58,214 nucleotides of DNA from Caldilineales bacterium (GCA_024102915.1 JAGFJG010000096.1:1-58214), one strand, 5' to 3'. Shown: positions 45,318 to 55,719, counted from the first letter of the stretch. Notes: generated by a model from the letters alone, not told the origin. Program-made: numbers and translations.

Positions 45318-46256
45318 ATGTCCGCTCCCCAGAATTCGATGACGAAATTGCGCAGCATTGGCGTCCTCCTGGTATTGGTGACTGCAGGCGTATTGGCACT
45401 GAGCGGCTGTACGCGCGACCGGCCCGAAATCCCCAATGCCGTTTCCACCTTCACGGTACGGGTCAACAGAACCGGCACGCCTGGTTCGTCTCCGTCGAAT
45501 GAGGTGCCGGCGCTGACGCCGCATGTTACGCCGGCTGAAGGGCAGGCGACAGCCACCAGTGCAGCGGCGGATGAAGAAGAGCCGGTATCGCCGCGGGAGA
45601 GGGGCATCACCGAAGGGACGGTTGAGCCGACCGAACCGGTACAATTGAGTGGCGATGTTCTCGCCACACTTGCCGCCGCCACGCCCTTGCCCGCGGCAAC
45701 CGCCAGGGTAGCGACCACGGTGCAACCGGCAGCGACTGCAATTGCAACCGTTCGAACCAGCCCAACGACCTATGTTGTGCAGGCGGGCGACACGATGTTC
45801 GCTATCGCCAGAAAGCACGGCGTCACGGTGGCGACGCTGGCGGCGGCTAATGGAATCGATGACCCGACCGCCATTCGCGCCGGTCAGGAATTGACGATTC
45901 CTGCGCCATCCGCAGCAGGGGGGGCGCAGACCGGCGGCGGGTATGTGCACACTGTTCAGGCGGGGGAGACGCTTTTCGGCATCGCCCAAAAGTATGGGAT
46001 TCCGCTCAACCGTCTGGCGGAGGCGAACGGCATCACCAATCCCAGTTCGATTCGCGCCGGACAGAAGTTGACGATCCCATCGGGCGGGGGAACAGGCTCG
46101 GCATCGAGCCAGCAACGTGTGCATGTTGTGCAGCCAGGCGAGACTTTGACCGCCATTGCCGCCAAGTACGGCGTGACGCCAGCCGCCATCATCCAGGCGA
46201 ATGCGCTGACTGAACCCAATCGCATTGTCTCCGGGCAGCAATTGATTATCCCCTGA
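45318..46256 (+). CDS. Lipoprotein with three LysM domains
   Basis: A 312-residue exported protein. The signal ends in the lipobox LSGC, followed by a Thr/Pro/Ala-rich linker of about 130 residues. Three LysM repeats follow: YVVQAGDTMFAIARKHGV, HTVQAGETLFGIAQKYGI and HVVQPGETLTAIAAKYGV, each ending in a LTIP/LIIP strand. LysM binds N-acetylglucosamine polymers such as peptidoglycan. There is no catalytic domain. The ATG with AGGA eight bases upstream is preferred; TTG and ATG codons shortly upstream and an ATG downstream are also possible. Confidence 0.88.
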   Translation: MSAPQNSMTKLRSIGVLLVLVTAGVLALSGCTRDRPEIPNAVSTFTVRVNRTGTPGSSPSNEVPALTPHVTPAEGQATATSAAADEEEPVSPRERGITEGTVEPTEPVQLSGDVLATLAAATPLPAATARVATTVQPAATAIATVRTSPTTYVVQAGDTMFAIARKHGVTVATLAAANGIDDPTAIRAGQELTIPAPSAAGGAQTGGGYVHTVQAGETLFGIAQKYGIPLNRLAEANGITNPSSIRAGQKLTIPSGGGTGSASSQQRVHVVQPGETLTAIAAKYGVTPAAIIQANALTEPNRIVSGQQLIIP

Positions 46257-46413
46257 CAGTTGGTCATATCGGAGGATATGTCAGGTATTCGACAGTTTTG
46301 GGTAAGGCTGAACCCCGCGATACGTGTTATAAGTTGGGAGAAACCGTTGCTTGCATTCATGGCGGCTGCCGATCTCCGGCTGATCAACCGCCTTTTCAAA
46401 AGGAGTAATTCCC

Positions 46414-47463
46414 ATGGGACAGGTCTTCATTAGTTTTCTGGTCGCCATTATCGTCGGCGTCGGCGTTGCGGCTTTGATCGCCGGAGCCAGTGCACGGCGA
46501 GGGGAACAGCGCAGCAGATCGGCGGTAGTCGCCGGCGGAATTGCGTTCCTCGTCGTGATTCTGATGTTGGCAATTCTAAACAGCTACACAATTGTACAGG
46601 CTGGCTCAGTCGCCGTTGTCAAACGTCTGGGCCGCGTGGTGAATGTCTTTGAACCCGGCCTGAACTGGAAAATCCCATTTGTGGATGAGACCATCGTCTA
46701 TCGCACGCAGGAAATCGTGTATGAGACGAGCGATGACCCGAACTTCTCGGACGCCGATTACGCCGATTTCCAGGTCGATACCGCTACCAGTGACGGCCAG
46801 CAGATCACGGCGCGATATACGGTGCGTTTCCGCATCAAACCGCAGGAAGCTGCAAACATCGTCAATAACCTCGGTACCGAGGAAGAGGTCGTTGAAAAGA
46901 TCGTGAAGCAAAACAGCCGGGTGTGGGTGCGCACGCTGTTGCGTAATTTTACAGCCAATCAGCTCTATTCCGGCGACATCCGCGGGGCGCAGGATGAGAT
47001 CACAGAACAACTGGAATCTGACTTCGCGGCAGAGGGGCTGGAATTAGTCTTCTTCGGCCTGCGCCAGATCGGTTTCACCGAAGCGTATAAACAGGCCGTC
47101 GAGAATAAGCAGATCGAGGCTGAGAATATCATCACCAAGCAGAATCTGGCGCGGCAGGCGCAGTTCGAGAAGGAGCGCGTCATCACCGAAGCCGAGGCTG
47201 AGGCCGAACGCCAGCGGCTGGAACGTATCGGCGTCGCCCAGGGTGAGGCGGAATCGATCAAGTTGCAGGCTGAGGCGCAGGCTCAATCTACTCTGGTACG
47301 CGCGCGAGCGCAGGCTGAAGCGAATCGCCTGATCGCAGAAAGTCTGTCGGATGAGATCATCGATTGGCAGGCTGTAAACCAATGGAGCGGCAATTATCCG
47401 ACCGTTGTCGGCGGTAGCGGTGAGCAACTGATCCTGCCCTCGGACCTGTTCGGTGGACAATAA
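46414..47463 (+). CDS. SPFH/band 7 (prohibitin-like) membrane protein
   Basis: A 349-residue protein. It has two N-terminal hydrophobic segments (about 5-25 and 38-60), then the SPFH domain (SVAVVKRLGRVVNVFEPGLN near 68) and a long alpha-helical region rich in Glu, Ala and Gln (EKERVITEAEAEAERQRLER onward) that forms the coiled-coil flotillin arm. It probably forms large oligomers that organise membrane or protease complexes; no FtsH gene is adjacent. AAGGAG precedes the ATG at ideal spacing. An inverted repeat CATATC-ggag-GATATG lies in the gap upstream. Confidence 0.9.
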   Translation: MGQVFISFLVAIIVGVGVAALIAGASARRGEQRSRSAVVAGGIAFLVVILMLAILNSYTIVQAGSVAVVKRLGRVVNVFEPGLNWKIPFVDETIVYRTQEIVYETSDDPNFSDADYADFQVDTATSDGQQITARYTVRFRIKPQEAANIVNNLGTEEEVVEKIVKQNSRVWVRTLLRNFTANQLYSGDIRGAQDEITEQLESDFAAEGLELVFFGLRQIGFTEAYKQAVENKQIEAENIITKQNLARQAQFEKERVITEAEAEAERQRLERIGVAQGEAESIKLQAEAQAQSTLVRARAQAEANRLIAESLSDEIIDWQAVNQWSGNYPTVVGGSGEQLILPSDLFGGQ

Positions 47464-47515
47464 CGACCGGGCGATTACGGGCGTCGCAGGCCGCTAAACC
47501 GGTCGGCAAAATGGG

Positions 47516-47544
47516 TTGACATCACGACTGCAACCTGCTAAGCT
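47516..47544 (+). promoter_or_regulatory. Sigma-70-type promoter upstream of the baeRF-like gene
   Basis: A perfect TTGACA is followed after 17 bases by TAAGCT. It predicts a transcript start near 47551, giving a leader of about 250 bases before the baeRF-like gene. Confidence 0.65.
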
Positions 47545-47552
47545 CTGGATAG

Positions 47553-47636
47553 ATGAGTGGCCGAACTTCCGATCTCAACGACGAGTGGCCCCTGATGGAA
47601 AAATCCCAACTGACAGTCTCGCATCTCTCCCGTTAG
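47553..47636 (+). CDS. Candidate 27-residue leader peptide
   Basis: A short ATG-TAG frame (MSGRTSDLNDEWPLM at its start, SHLSR at its end) begins about two bases after the predicted transcription start, so it would be almost leaderless. It ends nine bases before a terminator-like hairpin. No codon run hints at an amino-acid sensor. The evidence is positional only. Confidence 0.25.
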   Translation: MSGRTSDLNDEWPLMEKSQLTVSHLSR

Positions 47637-47644
47637 TTTCTACT

Positions 47645-47700
47645 GCGGCAGTGAATTGTTTCGGCGTTCCAACGTCCGTCAATCACTGCCGCTTTTCTTT
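47645..47700 (+). terminator. Terminator-like hairpin inside the baeRF leader
   Basis: GCGGCAGTGA pairs with TCACTGCCGC across a 28-base loop and is followed by TTTTCTTT. It lies between the promoter and the ribosome binding site of the baeRF-like gene, so it would act as an attenuator, or end a separate small RNA of about 150 bases. Confidence 0.65.
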
Positions 47701-47798
47701 CCCGTGTCGCCATCGGTTTTCCCAGGTGAACTTCGGGGCCTTGCCAGTATTGGCTCTCCAGGGTTCATGCAAGAGACAACTACCAAGGAGTAACAGCA

Positions 47799-48896
47799 AT
47801 GATTCACGAATCTGATTTGCGCGAATTGGTTGAATTTGACGGCCAGGATTATGGCGTTCTTAGCCTCTACCTGAATGTGGATCCCCGTCAGGTTTCAATG
47901 GATCAATACAGGTTGTCATTACGCAATCTATTGAACGGCAATAACAATGTCGACCCGGCGGATCGAGAGCGCGTTGAGCGTTACTTCGATCTGGAATATG
48001 AGCGAAAGTCGCGCGGCGTGGTGTGTTTCTCCTGTCAGGAACTCGGTTTTTGGCGAACCTATACATTCAATGTGCCTGTTGAAGATGCCATTATGGTGGA
48101 TCGGCGGCCGCTCGTGCGACGTCTGGTGGAGTTATTCGAGACCTATGGCAATTTCGGCGTGGTTGCAATTGATAAGCTGGGCGGGCGCTTTTTCACATTC
48201 AACATGGGTGTGTTGGAAGAAGCCAGCGGTATTGTGGGCGAGGATGTCAAGCGTCATAAGCAAGGCGGGTGGGCGGCGTCTCGGTATCAAAGGCACGAAG
48301 ACGAAGCGGCCATGAGCAATCTGCGGGCTGTGGCGGAACTCACCGAGCAGTATGCACGTCAATACGAATGGCGACGACTGGTTCTCGCCGGCACCGACGG
48401 CAACGTCGCTCATTTTCAGACTCTTTTACCCCAACACATCCAAAAATTGATCGTCGGAACTACACCACTGGAACTCACTGCCGATACGCAGGAGGTGCGA
48501 GAACGCGCCGAATCCGTCGCTTTTGCAGCGCGGGCCCAATATCACCAACAATTGGCGGAAGACTTGCTAGTGGCCGCCGGAAAAGGAGGCCCCGCCGTGG
48601 TCGGATTAGGCTCCACACTGGACGCGTTGCAGGGCGGTCGGGTACAGCAATTACTGTTGACCGATTCATACGAAGTGGCCGAAGACCATGTGCAGCGCTG
48701 CACCATCTGCAACTTCCTCAGCGTCGAGCCGAATGGCGTTTGCCCGGTGTGCAGCAGCGCCACCGAACCATTGCCCGACGCCATCAATACCGTAGCCCGG
48801 CGCGCCATCGCCCAACAGGCCGAGGTGATCATCCTGCCCGCAGACAACCCCCTGGTGGAGCGAGGCTATCAGGTCGGGGCCTACTTACGTTTTTAA
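47799..48896 (+). CDS. Bacterial archaeo-eukaryotic release-factor-like protein (baeRF/Vms1-type)
   Basis: A 365-residue protein related to the eRF1/Vms1 superfamily. The N-terminal part (LSLYLNVDPRQVSMDQYRLS) is typical of bacterial baeRF families. The catalytic-loop position reads KQGGWAASRYQRHEDE, with GGW at 156-158 in place of the GGQ of release factors. A C-terminal eL30-like domain carries a zinc ribbon, CTICNFLSVEPNGVCPVC, near 300-317. Members may release or hydrolyse stalled peptidyl-tRNA, or act on the ribosome when it is stressed. AAGGAG precedes the ATG. A long leader with an attenuator-like hairpin lies upstream. Confidence 0.8.
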   Translation: MIHESDLRELVEFDGQDYGVLSLYLNVDPRQVSMDQYRLSLRNLLNGNNNVDPADRERVERYFDLEYERKSRGVVCFSCQELGFWRTYTFNVPVEDAIMVDRRPLVRRLVELFETYGNFGVVAIDKLGGRFFTFNMGVLEEASGIVGEDVKRHKQGGWAASRYQRHEDEAAMSNLRAVAELTEQYARQYEWRRLVLAGTDGNVAHFQTLLPQHIQKLIVGTTPLELTADTQEVRERAESVAFAARAQYHQQLAEDLLVAAGKGGPAVVGLGSTLDALQGGRVQQLLLTDSYEVAEDHVQRCTICNFLSVEPNGVCPVCSSATEPLPDAINTVARRAIAQQAEVIILPADNPLVERGYQVGAYLRF

Positions 48897-48910
48897 ACTG
48901 ACGTCAGTTT
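48895..48910. repeat. 16-bp perfect palindrome overlapping the baeRF stop codon
   Basis: AAACTGACGTCAGTTT is self-complementary and contains the last two bases of the TAA stop. No T-run follows. The 160 bases after it hold GACGATGGACGATGATGGATG and a facing CATCCATCGTCGTCGA, a second loose inverted repeat, and no gene. Confidence 0.5.
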
Positions 48911-49072
48911 GAGACCACTACTTTCGACCAACCGTTGACGATGGACGATGATGGATGCAGTGACAAAACGAGTTCAATCATCCATCGTCGTCGAGCAAAA
49001 ACTACTGACCTCGGCGTGACTTCAGTTTTGTCCGACGCGTAGGAAACCGACTTCTCTCAGACTCACGAAACT

Positions 49073-50071
49073 GTGCAAACAAAGTCTAACAGTTCAATGG
49101 CGCAAGCCCTCATCGTTGTGATCACCGCCCTGGCTGTTTTCAGCGTGGGATTGGTTGTTGTGACGGTCGGTTTACGCGCGTTTCAACCGGCGCCTACGCC
49201 AACGCCCACCGTCGATCTCGCTAATTTACCGATCACGCCCTTCGTCTCGGCGACCCCGATCCTGATCTCCACCGCCACGTCAACCACGGTTTCCACGCCG
49301 ATCGCCACATCCACCCTCGACCCGACTCAGACATCCACCCCCATCCCCACCCCAACCTCCACGCCGACGGTTACGCCAACACCCACCCCTGCCGAAACGG
49401 CGACTGCGACGCCCTACGTCGGGCCGTTCCGAAACAATGGCGGCGACTACACCGCCTTCCGCCATCAGGGCATCCGCATCGATGGCAACCTCGACGACTG
49501 GGCCGGGATTCCGGCAACACAAGTGACCATTGTGCAATCGGGTTTGGAGAACTATTCGGGCGCAGGGGATCTCTCGGTCAATGTCCGCCTGGCCTGGGAT
49601 GAGGCCAATCTGTACTACAGCATCGATGTGATCGACGACGTTCACGTGCAGGAGATGTCGGGGTTTTCGCTTTACAATGGCGATTCCTCGGAGCTTTGGA
49701 TAGACAGCGACCTGCCTACGGATTTCGATAGCGCCATCATTACCGGCGACGATTTTCAGATTGGCTTTTCGCCCGGCAATGCCACCGGCAATCCGGCGGA
49801 GGCGGCGGTGTGGTATCCGCAGCGCCGCCCGGAATGGAACCAGCAGATCGTGGCGGCGGCAGCCCTGCGCGGCGGCGGATATGCGCTCGAAGCCGCGATA
49901 CCGTGGACGATGTTGAACGTACAGCCGAGGTCAGGACTTGTGCTTGGTTACGCTATCAATGCCAACGACAACGATGCGCCCGACACAGCAGCGCAACAGA
50001 CGATCTTGATGCAAACGCCTGGTATGGTTTGGGGTCAACCCACGAGCTTCAGCAATCTGCGGCTTGAATGA
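49073..50071 (+). CDS. Membrane-anchored protein with Thr/Pro stalk and CBM9-like domain
   Basis: A 332-residue protein. One hydrophobic N-terminal anchor (ALIVVITALAVFSVGLVVV) is followed by a stalk of about 90 residues made of Thr, Pro and Ser (STPIPTPTSTPTVTPTPTP). The C-terminal 200 residues start with IRIDGNLDDWAGIPATQV and contain LYYSIDVIDDVHVQ and AVWYPQRRPEWN, as in family 9 carbohydrate-binding (DOMON-like) domains. It probably binds sugars at the cell surface. The frame begins with GTG; an ATG eight codons later removes the only basic residue before the anchor. Neither has a good ribosome binding site. Confidence 0.8.
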   Translation: MQTKSNSSMAQALIVVITALAVFSVGLVVVTVGLRAFQPAPTPTPTVDLANLPITPFVSATPILISTATSTTVSTPIATSTLDPTQTSTPIPTPTSTPTVTPTPTPAETATATPYVGPFRNNGGDYTAFRHQGIRIDGNLDDWAGIPATQVTIVQSGLENYSGAGDLSVNVRLAWDEANLYYSIDVIDDVHVQEMSGFSLYNGDSSELWIDSDLPTDFDSAIITGDDFQIGFSPGNATGNPAEAAVWYPQRRPEWNQQIVAAAALRGGGYALEAAIPWTMLNVQPRSGLVLGYAINANDNDAPDTAAQQTILMQTPGMVWGQPTSFSNLRLE

Positions 50072-50258
50072 ACGTCAGGATAGAGTCAGTATTTGAATTT
50101 TATATGCATTCGTGCGATTGTGCTTCTCCCTACCCTTTGCTAGACATAAGCGGACTATAGTTAGTGTTGAGAGCATTGGAAAAGGACCATCTACACCCCA
50201 AACACCATTCGAGAGTACCGAAAGTTAGAGCGAAGTCAATCGCCAAGAGTCAACCACA

Positions 50259-52775
50259 ATGATGCAATTCGACCGATACACCGAGCGCGCACAGGACGCC
50301 TTGATGCGCGCTTATGAAATACTACATCGTTTCCAGCACAGCCAGGCCGACACCGAGCACCTGTTCCTCGCCCTGGTCGAGCAGCCCGACGGCATGGTCA
50401 GGCATATCCTCAGTCACCTGGGCGCCGATCTGGAAAAACTGGGAAAGGAGTTGGAGACGATTCTCAACCGTTCGCCCCGCAGCGGCGGGCCGAACATGAA
50501 TGTGGGCGCGCCGGGACAGATTTACATCACCCCGCGCCTCAATCGTCTCAACCAGACCGCCATTACTGAAGCCGAACGCCTCGGAGACCAGTATATCTCG
50601 ACCGAACACCTGTTGCTGGCCATCGCCAGCGAGCGCAATACGCCCAGCGCCAATCTCTTGCGACAGGCCAACATCACCAAAGACGGCATCAATCGCGCCA
50701 TCGAAGAAATGCGTAAGGGCAAGCACGGCGCTGAGGCTCGCGAAGAAACCAAATATCGCCTGCTGGAAAAATTCGCTCGCGACCTGACAGCCATGGCTGT
50801 CGAGGACAAGCTCGACCCCGTGATCGGCCGCCAACCGGAGATCACGCGCGTCATCCAGGTGCTTTGCCGCCGCACCAAGAACAATCCCGTCCTCGTCGGC
50901 GAGGCGGGCGTGGGCAAGACTGCCATCGTCGAAGGGCTGGCCCAGCGCATCGTCGCCGAAGATGTCCCCAGTTTGCTGATCGGGCGACGCATCATGGCCC
51001 TCGATCTGGGCTCGTTGATCGCCGGCACTCGCTTCCGCGGTGAATTCGAAGAGCGGCTCAAAGGCATCATGGACGAAGTGCGCGCCTCTGAGGGCGAGAT
51101 CATTCTCTTTGTCGATGAGCTGCACACCGTGGTGGGCGCGGGCGCGGCCACGGGAGCGATGGATGCCAGCAATATGATGAAACCGGCGCTGGCTCGCGGC
51201 GAGCTTCGCATGATTGGCGCCACGACACCGGATGAGTTCCGCCAGCAGATCGAGCGCGACGCGGCGCTGGAACGCCGGTTCGCACCCATCTGGGTGGAGG
51301 AACCGGCATCCGATGAAGCGATCGAGATTCTGCACGGTCTGCGCCAGCGTTACGAAGACCATCACGAGATTCGCTACACCGATGCGGCCTTGCGCGCCGC
51401 CGTCAAACTGTCGCACCGTTACGTCAGCGACCGCAAGCTGCCCGACAAGGCCATCGACCTGATCGACGAAGCCGCCGCCAAGATGCGCGTAGCCATGCAA
51501 TCGGAACCGGCTGATGTGCGCGACCTGCGCCGCCAGTTGAACGACTTGCGTCGCCAGGAAGAGGAAGCCTGGGCTGAGCGCGATTATGAGAAAGCCGCTC
51601 AAATCAAGACCGATGTGATCTTGCAGGACAAAGCCTATCGAGAAAAGGCCGAAGACTGGAAATCATCGTCGGGCTTCGACGGCATGGTGGGTGAGGAACA
51701 GATCGCCGAGATCGTCCACGCCTGGACCGGTATTCCGGTCAGCCAGATGTTGGAATCGGAGACAAGCAAGCTGCTGCGTATGGAAGATTTCCTGCACGAG
51801 CGCATCATCGGCCAGGACGAGGCCATCGTCGCCATCTCCGACGCCATCCGCCGCTCCCGCGCTGGCTTGAAAGACCCGCGCCGCCCGATTGGCTCCTTCA
51901 TCTTCCTGGGCCCCACCGGCGTGGGCAAGACCGAACTGGCGCGAGCCCTGGCCGAATTTCTATTCGACGATCCGGACGCCCTGCTGCGCGTCGATATGAG
52001 CGAGTATCGCGAGGCGCACACGGTCAGCCGCCTCATGGGCGCGCCTCCCGGCTATGTGGGCTACGATCAGGGCGGGCAATTGACCGAAGCGGTGCGCCGC
52101 CGCCCCTATCAGGTCATCCTCTTTGATGAACTGGAAAAAGCGCATCCCGAAGTGTGGAACGCGTTGCTGCAAATCCTGGAAGATGGCCGTCTCACCGACG
52201 GTCAGGGACGCACGGTCGATTTCCGTAACGCCGTGATCATCATGACCACCAACGTGGGTTCGCACCATGTGACCGAGACCAAGCGCATCGGCTTCCGTTC
52301 CGATGATGGCATGGACAGCGACCGTCTGCTCGGCGACATCCGCCGTGACCTCAAGCGCACTTTCCGACCCGAATTCCTCAACCGCGTGGACGAGATCATC
52401 CCCTTCCATGTGCTCACGCAGGAGCAGGTGCTGGCGATTGTCGATTTGCAGGTGGCCGAGGTCGCCAAGCGGCTGGAAGAGCACGCGCTCGAAATCGAAC
52501 TGACCGATCTGGCCCGCCGCGCCCTGGCCCTGCAGGGTTACGATCCCGAATATGGGGCTCGCCCTCTGCGCCGCCTGTTGCAGCGATTGATCGAAAGCCC
52601 GCTGAGCAAGAGCCTTTTGAGCGGCGAATTCGGTACCGGCGATCTGATCATTGTCGATGTTGAAATCGAAGGGGATGCCGACGACGATGCTCTCAAGACG
52701 GCCAAGCTCAACTTCAGCAAGGGCGAACGCCCGCCCATTGCCGTCGATCTGCCGGTGAATGTCGATCAGGCGTGA
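50259..52775 (+). CDS. clpC: ATP-dependent Clp protease ATPase subunit ClpC
   Basis: An 838-residue AAA+ unfoldase. It has the Clp N domain ([18 protein letters not shown], then [11 protein letters not shown]), D1 Walker [15 protein letters not shown] near 216-229, a short middle domain with the UVR-like [19 protein letters not shown], and D2 Walker [16 protein letters not shown] near 547-561. The RIGFRSDD loop near 676 matches the IGF/VGF loop that docks ClpP, so it is a protease partner and not the disaggregase ClpB. No ctsR or mcsAB genes adjoin it, unlike in Firmicutes. A strong terminator follows. Confidence 0.95.
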   Translation: MMQFDRYTERAQDALMRAYEILHRFQHSQADTEHLFLALVEQPDGMVRHILSHLGADLEKLGKELETILNRSPRSGGPNMNVGAPGQIYITPRLNRLNQTAITEAERLGDQYISTEHLLLAIASERNTPSANLLRQANITKDGINRAIEEMRKGKHGAEAREETKYRLLEKFARDLTAMAVEDKLDPVIGRQPEITRVIQVLCRRTKNNPVLVGEAGVGKTAIVEGLAQRIVAEDVPSLLIGRRIMALDLGSLIAGTRFRGEFEERLKGIMDEVRASEGEIILFVDELHTVVGAGAATGAMDASNMMKPALARGELRMIGATTPDEFRQQIERDAALERRFAPIWVEEPASDEAIEILHGLRQRYEDHHEIRYTDAALRAAVKLSHRYVSDRKLPDKAIDLIDEAAAKMRVAMQSEPADVRDLRRQLNDLRRQEEEAWAERDYEKAAQIKTDVILQDKAYREKAEDWKSSSGFDGMVGEEQIAEIVHAWTGIPVSQMLESETSKLLRMEDFLHERIIGQDEAIVAISDAIRRSRAGLKDPRRPIGSFIFLGPTGVGKTELARALAEFLFDDPDALLRVDMSEYREAHTVSRLMGAPPGYVGYDQGGQLTEAVRRRPYQVILFDELEKAHPEVWNALLQILEDGRLTDGQGRTVDFRNAVIIMTTNVGSHHVTETKRIGFRSDDGMDSDRLLGDIRRDLKRTFRPEFLNRVDEIIPFHVLTQEQVLAIVDLQVAEVAKRLEEHALEIELTDLARRALALQGYDPEYGARPLRRLLQRLIESPLSKSLLSGEFGTGDLIIVDVEIEGDADDDALKTAKLNFSKGERPPIAVDLPVNVDQA

Positions 52776-52814
52776 CGATTCCGATCAACGCACTGCGAAT
52801 AATCAACTGAAACT

Positions 52815-52856
52815 AAACCGCCCGATCTCATTACGAGAACCGGGCGGTTTTTGTCA
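52815..52856. terminator. Bidirectional terminator between clpC and the NUDIX gene
   Basis: AAACCGCCCG pairs with CGGGCGGTTT, with an inner TCTC/GAGA pairing, and is followed by TTTTT on the plus strand. The A-run on the left serves the convergent minus-strand gene, whose stop overlaps its edge. Confidence 0.88.
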
Positions 52857-53318
52857 TTTCGGCCAGTGACCGAAACCGGTGCGACCGCTCTGCCAGTCGG
52901 CTAACACGCGCCTGGTTCCCGGATTGAGCGGCTGCGGCAGATCGTCCAAAGCAAACCAGCCTGAATCGGCGATCTCGCCACGATCCACCTGTAGTTCTCC
53001 CCCCACCTGTTTGCATTCGAACACGAAGATATTGTCCCGCTTGTAGGATTCCAGCCACAGATACACCCCCACCAGCCGGGTGACTTCGACCTTCAGGCCG
53101 GTTTCCTCCCGCATCTCGCGCACCATCGACTCATCGGCGGATTCGTTGCCATCGCCGCCGCCGCCCGGCAGAAACCAGCGACGTTTGCCATAGCTGTGCC
53201 GCACGAATAGAATCCGCCCCTCGTCATCTTGCAGGATGCCGCGCACGCCGATGGTGCGAGGCCGCACGATCCGCCAATAGATGCGAAGGATGAAGATGGC
53301 CGGGTCACGCCAGTTCAT
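52854..53318 (-). CDS. NUDIX hydrolase
   Basis: A 154-residue protein. The Nudix box GGDGNESADESMVREMREETGL matches Gx5Ex7REUxEExGU, with G and E at the expected spacing. GVRGILQDDEGRILFVRHSYG and KRRWFLPGGG precede it. It hydrolyses a nucleoside diphosphate linked to another group; substrate unknown. The start MNWRDPAIFI is chosen because the upstream extension is low in complexity and repeats GTTGGT-like bases. It ends inside the shared terminator and follows psuG by 60 bases. Confidence 0.9.
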   Translation of the reverse strand: MNWRDPAIFILRIYWRIVRPRTIGVRGILQDDEGRILFVRHSYGKRRWFLPGGGGDGNESADESMVREMREETGLKVEVTRLVGVYLWLESYKRDNIFVFECKQVGGELQVDRGEIADSGWFALDDLPQPLNPGTRRVLADWQSGRTGFGHWPK

Positions 53319-53377
53319 GATGGGGAAATTGGTTGGTTGGGAGTTGGTTGGTTTGCACCAATCTACCAATTCCCGAT

Positions 53378-54232
<855 letters not shown>

Positions 54233-54376
54233 GGTGATATCCGGGATATGAGAATGAGGCACGGACAGTAAAAATGTTGGCGGCTAACTTACAACGAGCA
54301 CCGCAAACCGCGCAAAAATGAGGTAAAGACATTCGCAATCCGTCTATGTTATCGTTCATTTACACAGCACCCAACC

Positions 54377-54406
54377 TTGCTTTGGGACGTGAACGTGTGC
54401 TAGGAT
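54377..54406 (+). promoter_or_regulatory. Promoter of the LysM-CAP gene
   Basis: TTGCTT and TAGGAT are 18 bases apart, with TGTGC before the -10 box as in an extended -10 element. The ATG lies only seven bases after it, so the message would be leaderless or nearly so, and no ribosome binding site is seen. Confidence 0.5.
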
Positions 54407-54413
54407 CGCCGCC

Positions 54414-55667
54414 ATGCGAATAAAACCAGTCTTACTTGCCGCCCTTTTGGCGGCTTGTCTGATTCTGGCGGATACGGCGAGTGCGGCTCCCCCAACCCCA
54501 TTCCCCACGCCGACTCGTTCCGTCCGCCCCACCTCTGTATCCCGAATCTACATCGTCAAGTCAGGGGACACTTTCTGGCAAATCGCTCAGGATCATCGGA
54601 TCAGTCTGGGCGAGTTAGGGGCAGCTAATCCCAATACAAAACCGGCCATGCTGGTTGTGGGCCAGCGCATCATCATCCCGTCGCCGGGCGAGTTTGCCGC
54701 ATCAGTGAGACCGACGCCTGCCGCAGCCCGTTCAGCGGGGCGTTACGTGGTGCAACAAGGCGACACTTTCTGGGATATTGCCGTCAAACATGGCGTGAGC
54801 TTTTCCGCTCTTACGGCGGTCAATCCCCTGTCCGATCCGCGCAGCCTGGTCGTGGGCCAGGTGCTGAATTTGCCGGATGGCGCGGTCTTGCGTGTCGCCA
54901 CACCGACGCCGGCCCCAACTGCCGCCTCTGCAACAGAGAAGGCGGTAGCTGGCGGTGAGCTTGCCCCCGCGCAGGTTGTCTCCGAAGGCGCCGTCGTGAC
55001 CGACACAGTTGTGACAGATACACCTGAACAGGCCGCACCGGAATCCGGCGAACCGATCGGCGATGCGGCTGAACAAGCTGCCACCTCGCCCGATCAACCG
55101 GCTGGCGAGACCGCCAGCGATACTGATAGCGATGCCGCCGCCTCACCCGCTCCCGATCAGCCTCAGCCCGATGAGGCTACAACCGCCGAAGCGACAGCCA
55201 CGCCTGAACCCCTGCCGACTCCCCTCCCCGAACCAACGCCAACACTGGTCATCACCAATTTACCGGAAGAGATTCAGGGTTGGCCGCAGCAGGTTGTCGA
55301 TCTGATCAACGAATTGCGAGTCGAGGCTGGTCTGGCTCCGCTGGCCTGGTCATCGGCGCTGGCTGAGGCAGCGCAGTTACACGCCAACGATTGTGCAGAT
55401 CGTGATTGGTGCAGTCACATGGGAAGTGATGGCGACCGTCTCCGCAAGCGCTTACGAGACAGCGGCTACGAAGCGGAATGGGCGAGCGAAAACTGGGTTT
55501 ATTCTCGCAGCCCAGGTCGCGCCGTCGGTTGGTGGTTCGATGAACCGCCCGGAGCCGACCCGCACCGCGCCAATATCCTCAGCCGCCAATACACAGAGAT
55601 TGGCGTGGGCGTCGCCCAGGGTAAGTGGGGTTTGTATTATTTTGTGGCGGATTTCGCCCGGCCATAA
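54414..55667 (+). CDS. Secreted protein with two LysM domains and a CAP/SCP domain
   Basis: A 417-residue exported protein. The signal peptide MRIKPVLLAALLAACLILA ends near ASAA. LysM repeats start at YIVKSGDTFWQIAQDHRI and YVVQQGDTFWDIAVKHGV. A linker of about 110 residues rich in Ala, Thr, Pro and acids follows. The C-terminal CAP domain (INELRVEAGLAPLAWSSAL, then WCSHMG, EWASENWVYS, DPHRANILSRQYTEIGVGVA) has the His/Glu cavity residues of the family. CAP proteins bind lipids or act as peptidases; LysM would hold it on the cell wall. Confidence 0.92.
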   Translation: MRIKPVLLAALLAACLILADTASAAPPTPFPTPTRSVRPTSVSRIYIVKSGDTFWQIAQDHRISLGELGAANPNTKPAMLVVGQRIIIPSPGEFAASVRPTPAAARSAGRYVVQQGDTFWDIAVKHGVSFSALTAVNPLSDPRSLVVGQVLNLPDGAVLRVATPTPAPTAASATEKAVAGGELAPAQVVSEGAVVTDTVVTDTPEQAAPESGEPIGDAAEQAATSPDQPAGETASDTDSDAAASPAPDQPQPDEATTAEATATPEPLPTPLPEPTPTLVITNLPEEIQGWPQQVVDLINELRVEAGLAPLAWSSALAEAAQLHANDCADRDWCSHMGSDGDRLRKRLRDSGYEAEWASENWVYSRSPGRAVGWWFDEPPGADPHRANILSRQYTEIGVGVAQGKWGLYYFVADFARP

Positions 55668-55719
55668 ACCAGGGCGGCTTGATTCAAGCCGGAAATCAGC
55701 TGCAGATTGAAACCCAACA

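Noticed and set aside
47516..47815. 99-codon frame in the baeRF leader
   Set aside because: It overlaps the promoter, the hairpin and the baeRF start, begins inside the TTGACA box and has no ribosome binding site.
48930..48995. GATGGACGATGATGGATG and facing repeat as a possible CRISPR or attachment site
   Set aside because: Only loose, short repeats without constant spacing; similar degenerate GACGATGG runs occur near 55800, so a dispersed simple repeat is more likely.
49200..49420. Short tandem repeats (ACNCCNACNCC) that could suggest a repeat array or CRISPR
   Set aside because: They encode the Thr/Pro stalk of the CBM9-like protein and have no spacer structure.
50322..51602. 426-codon open frame antisense to clpC
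   Set aside because: Shadow of a highly conserved AAA+ gene.
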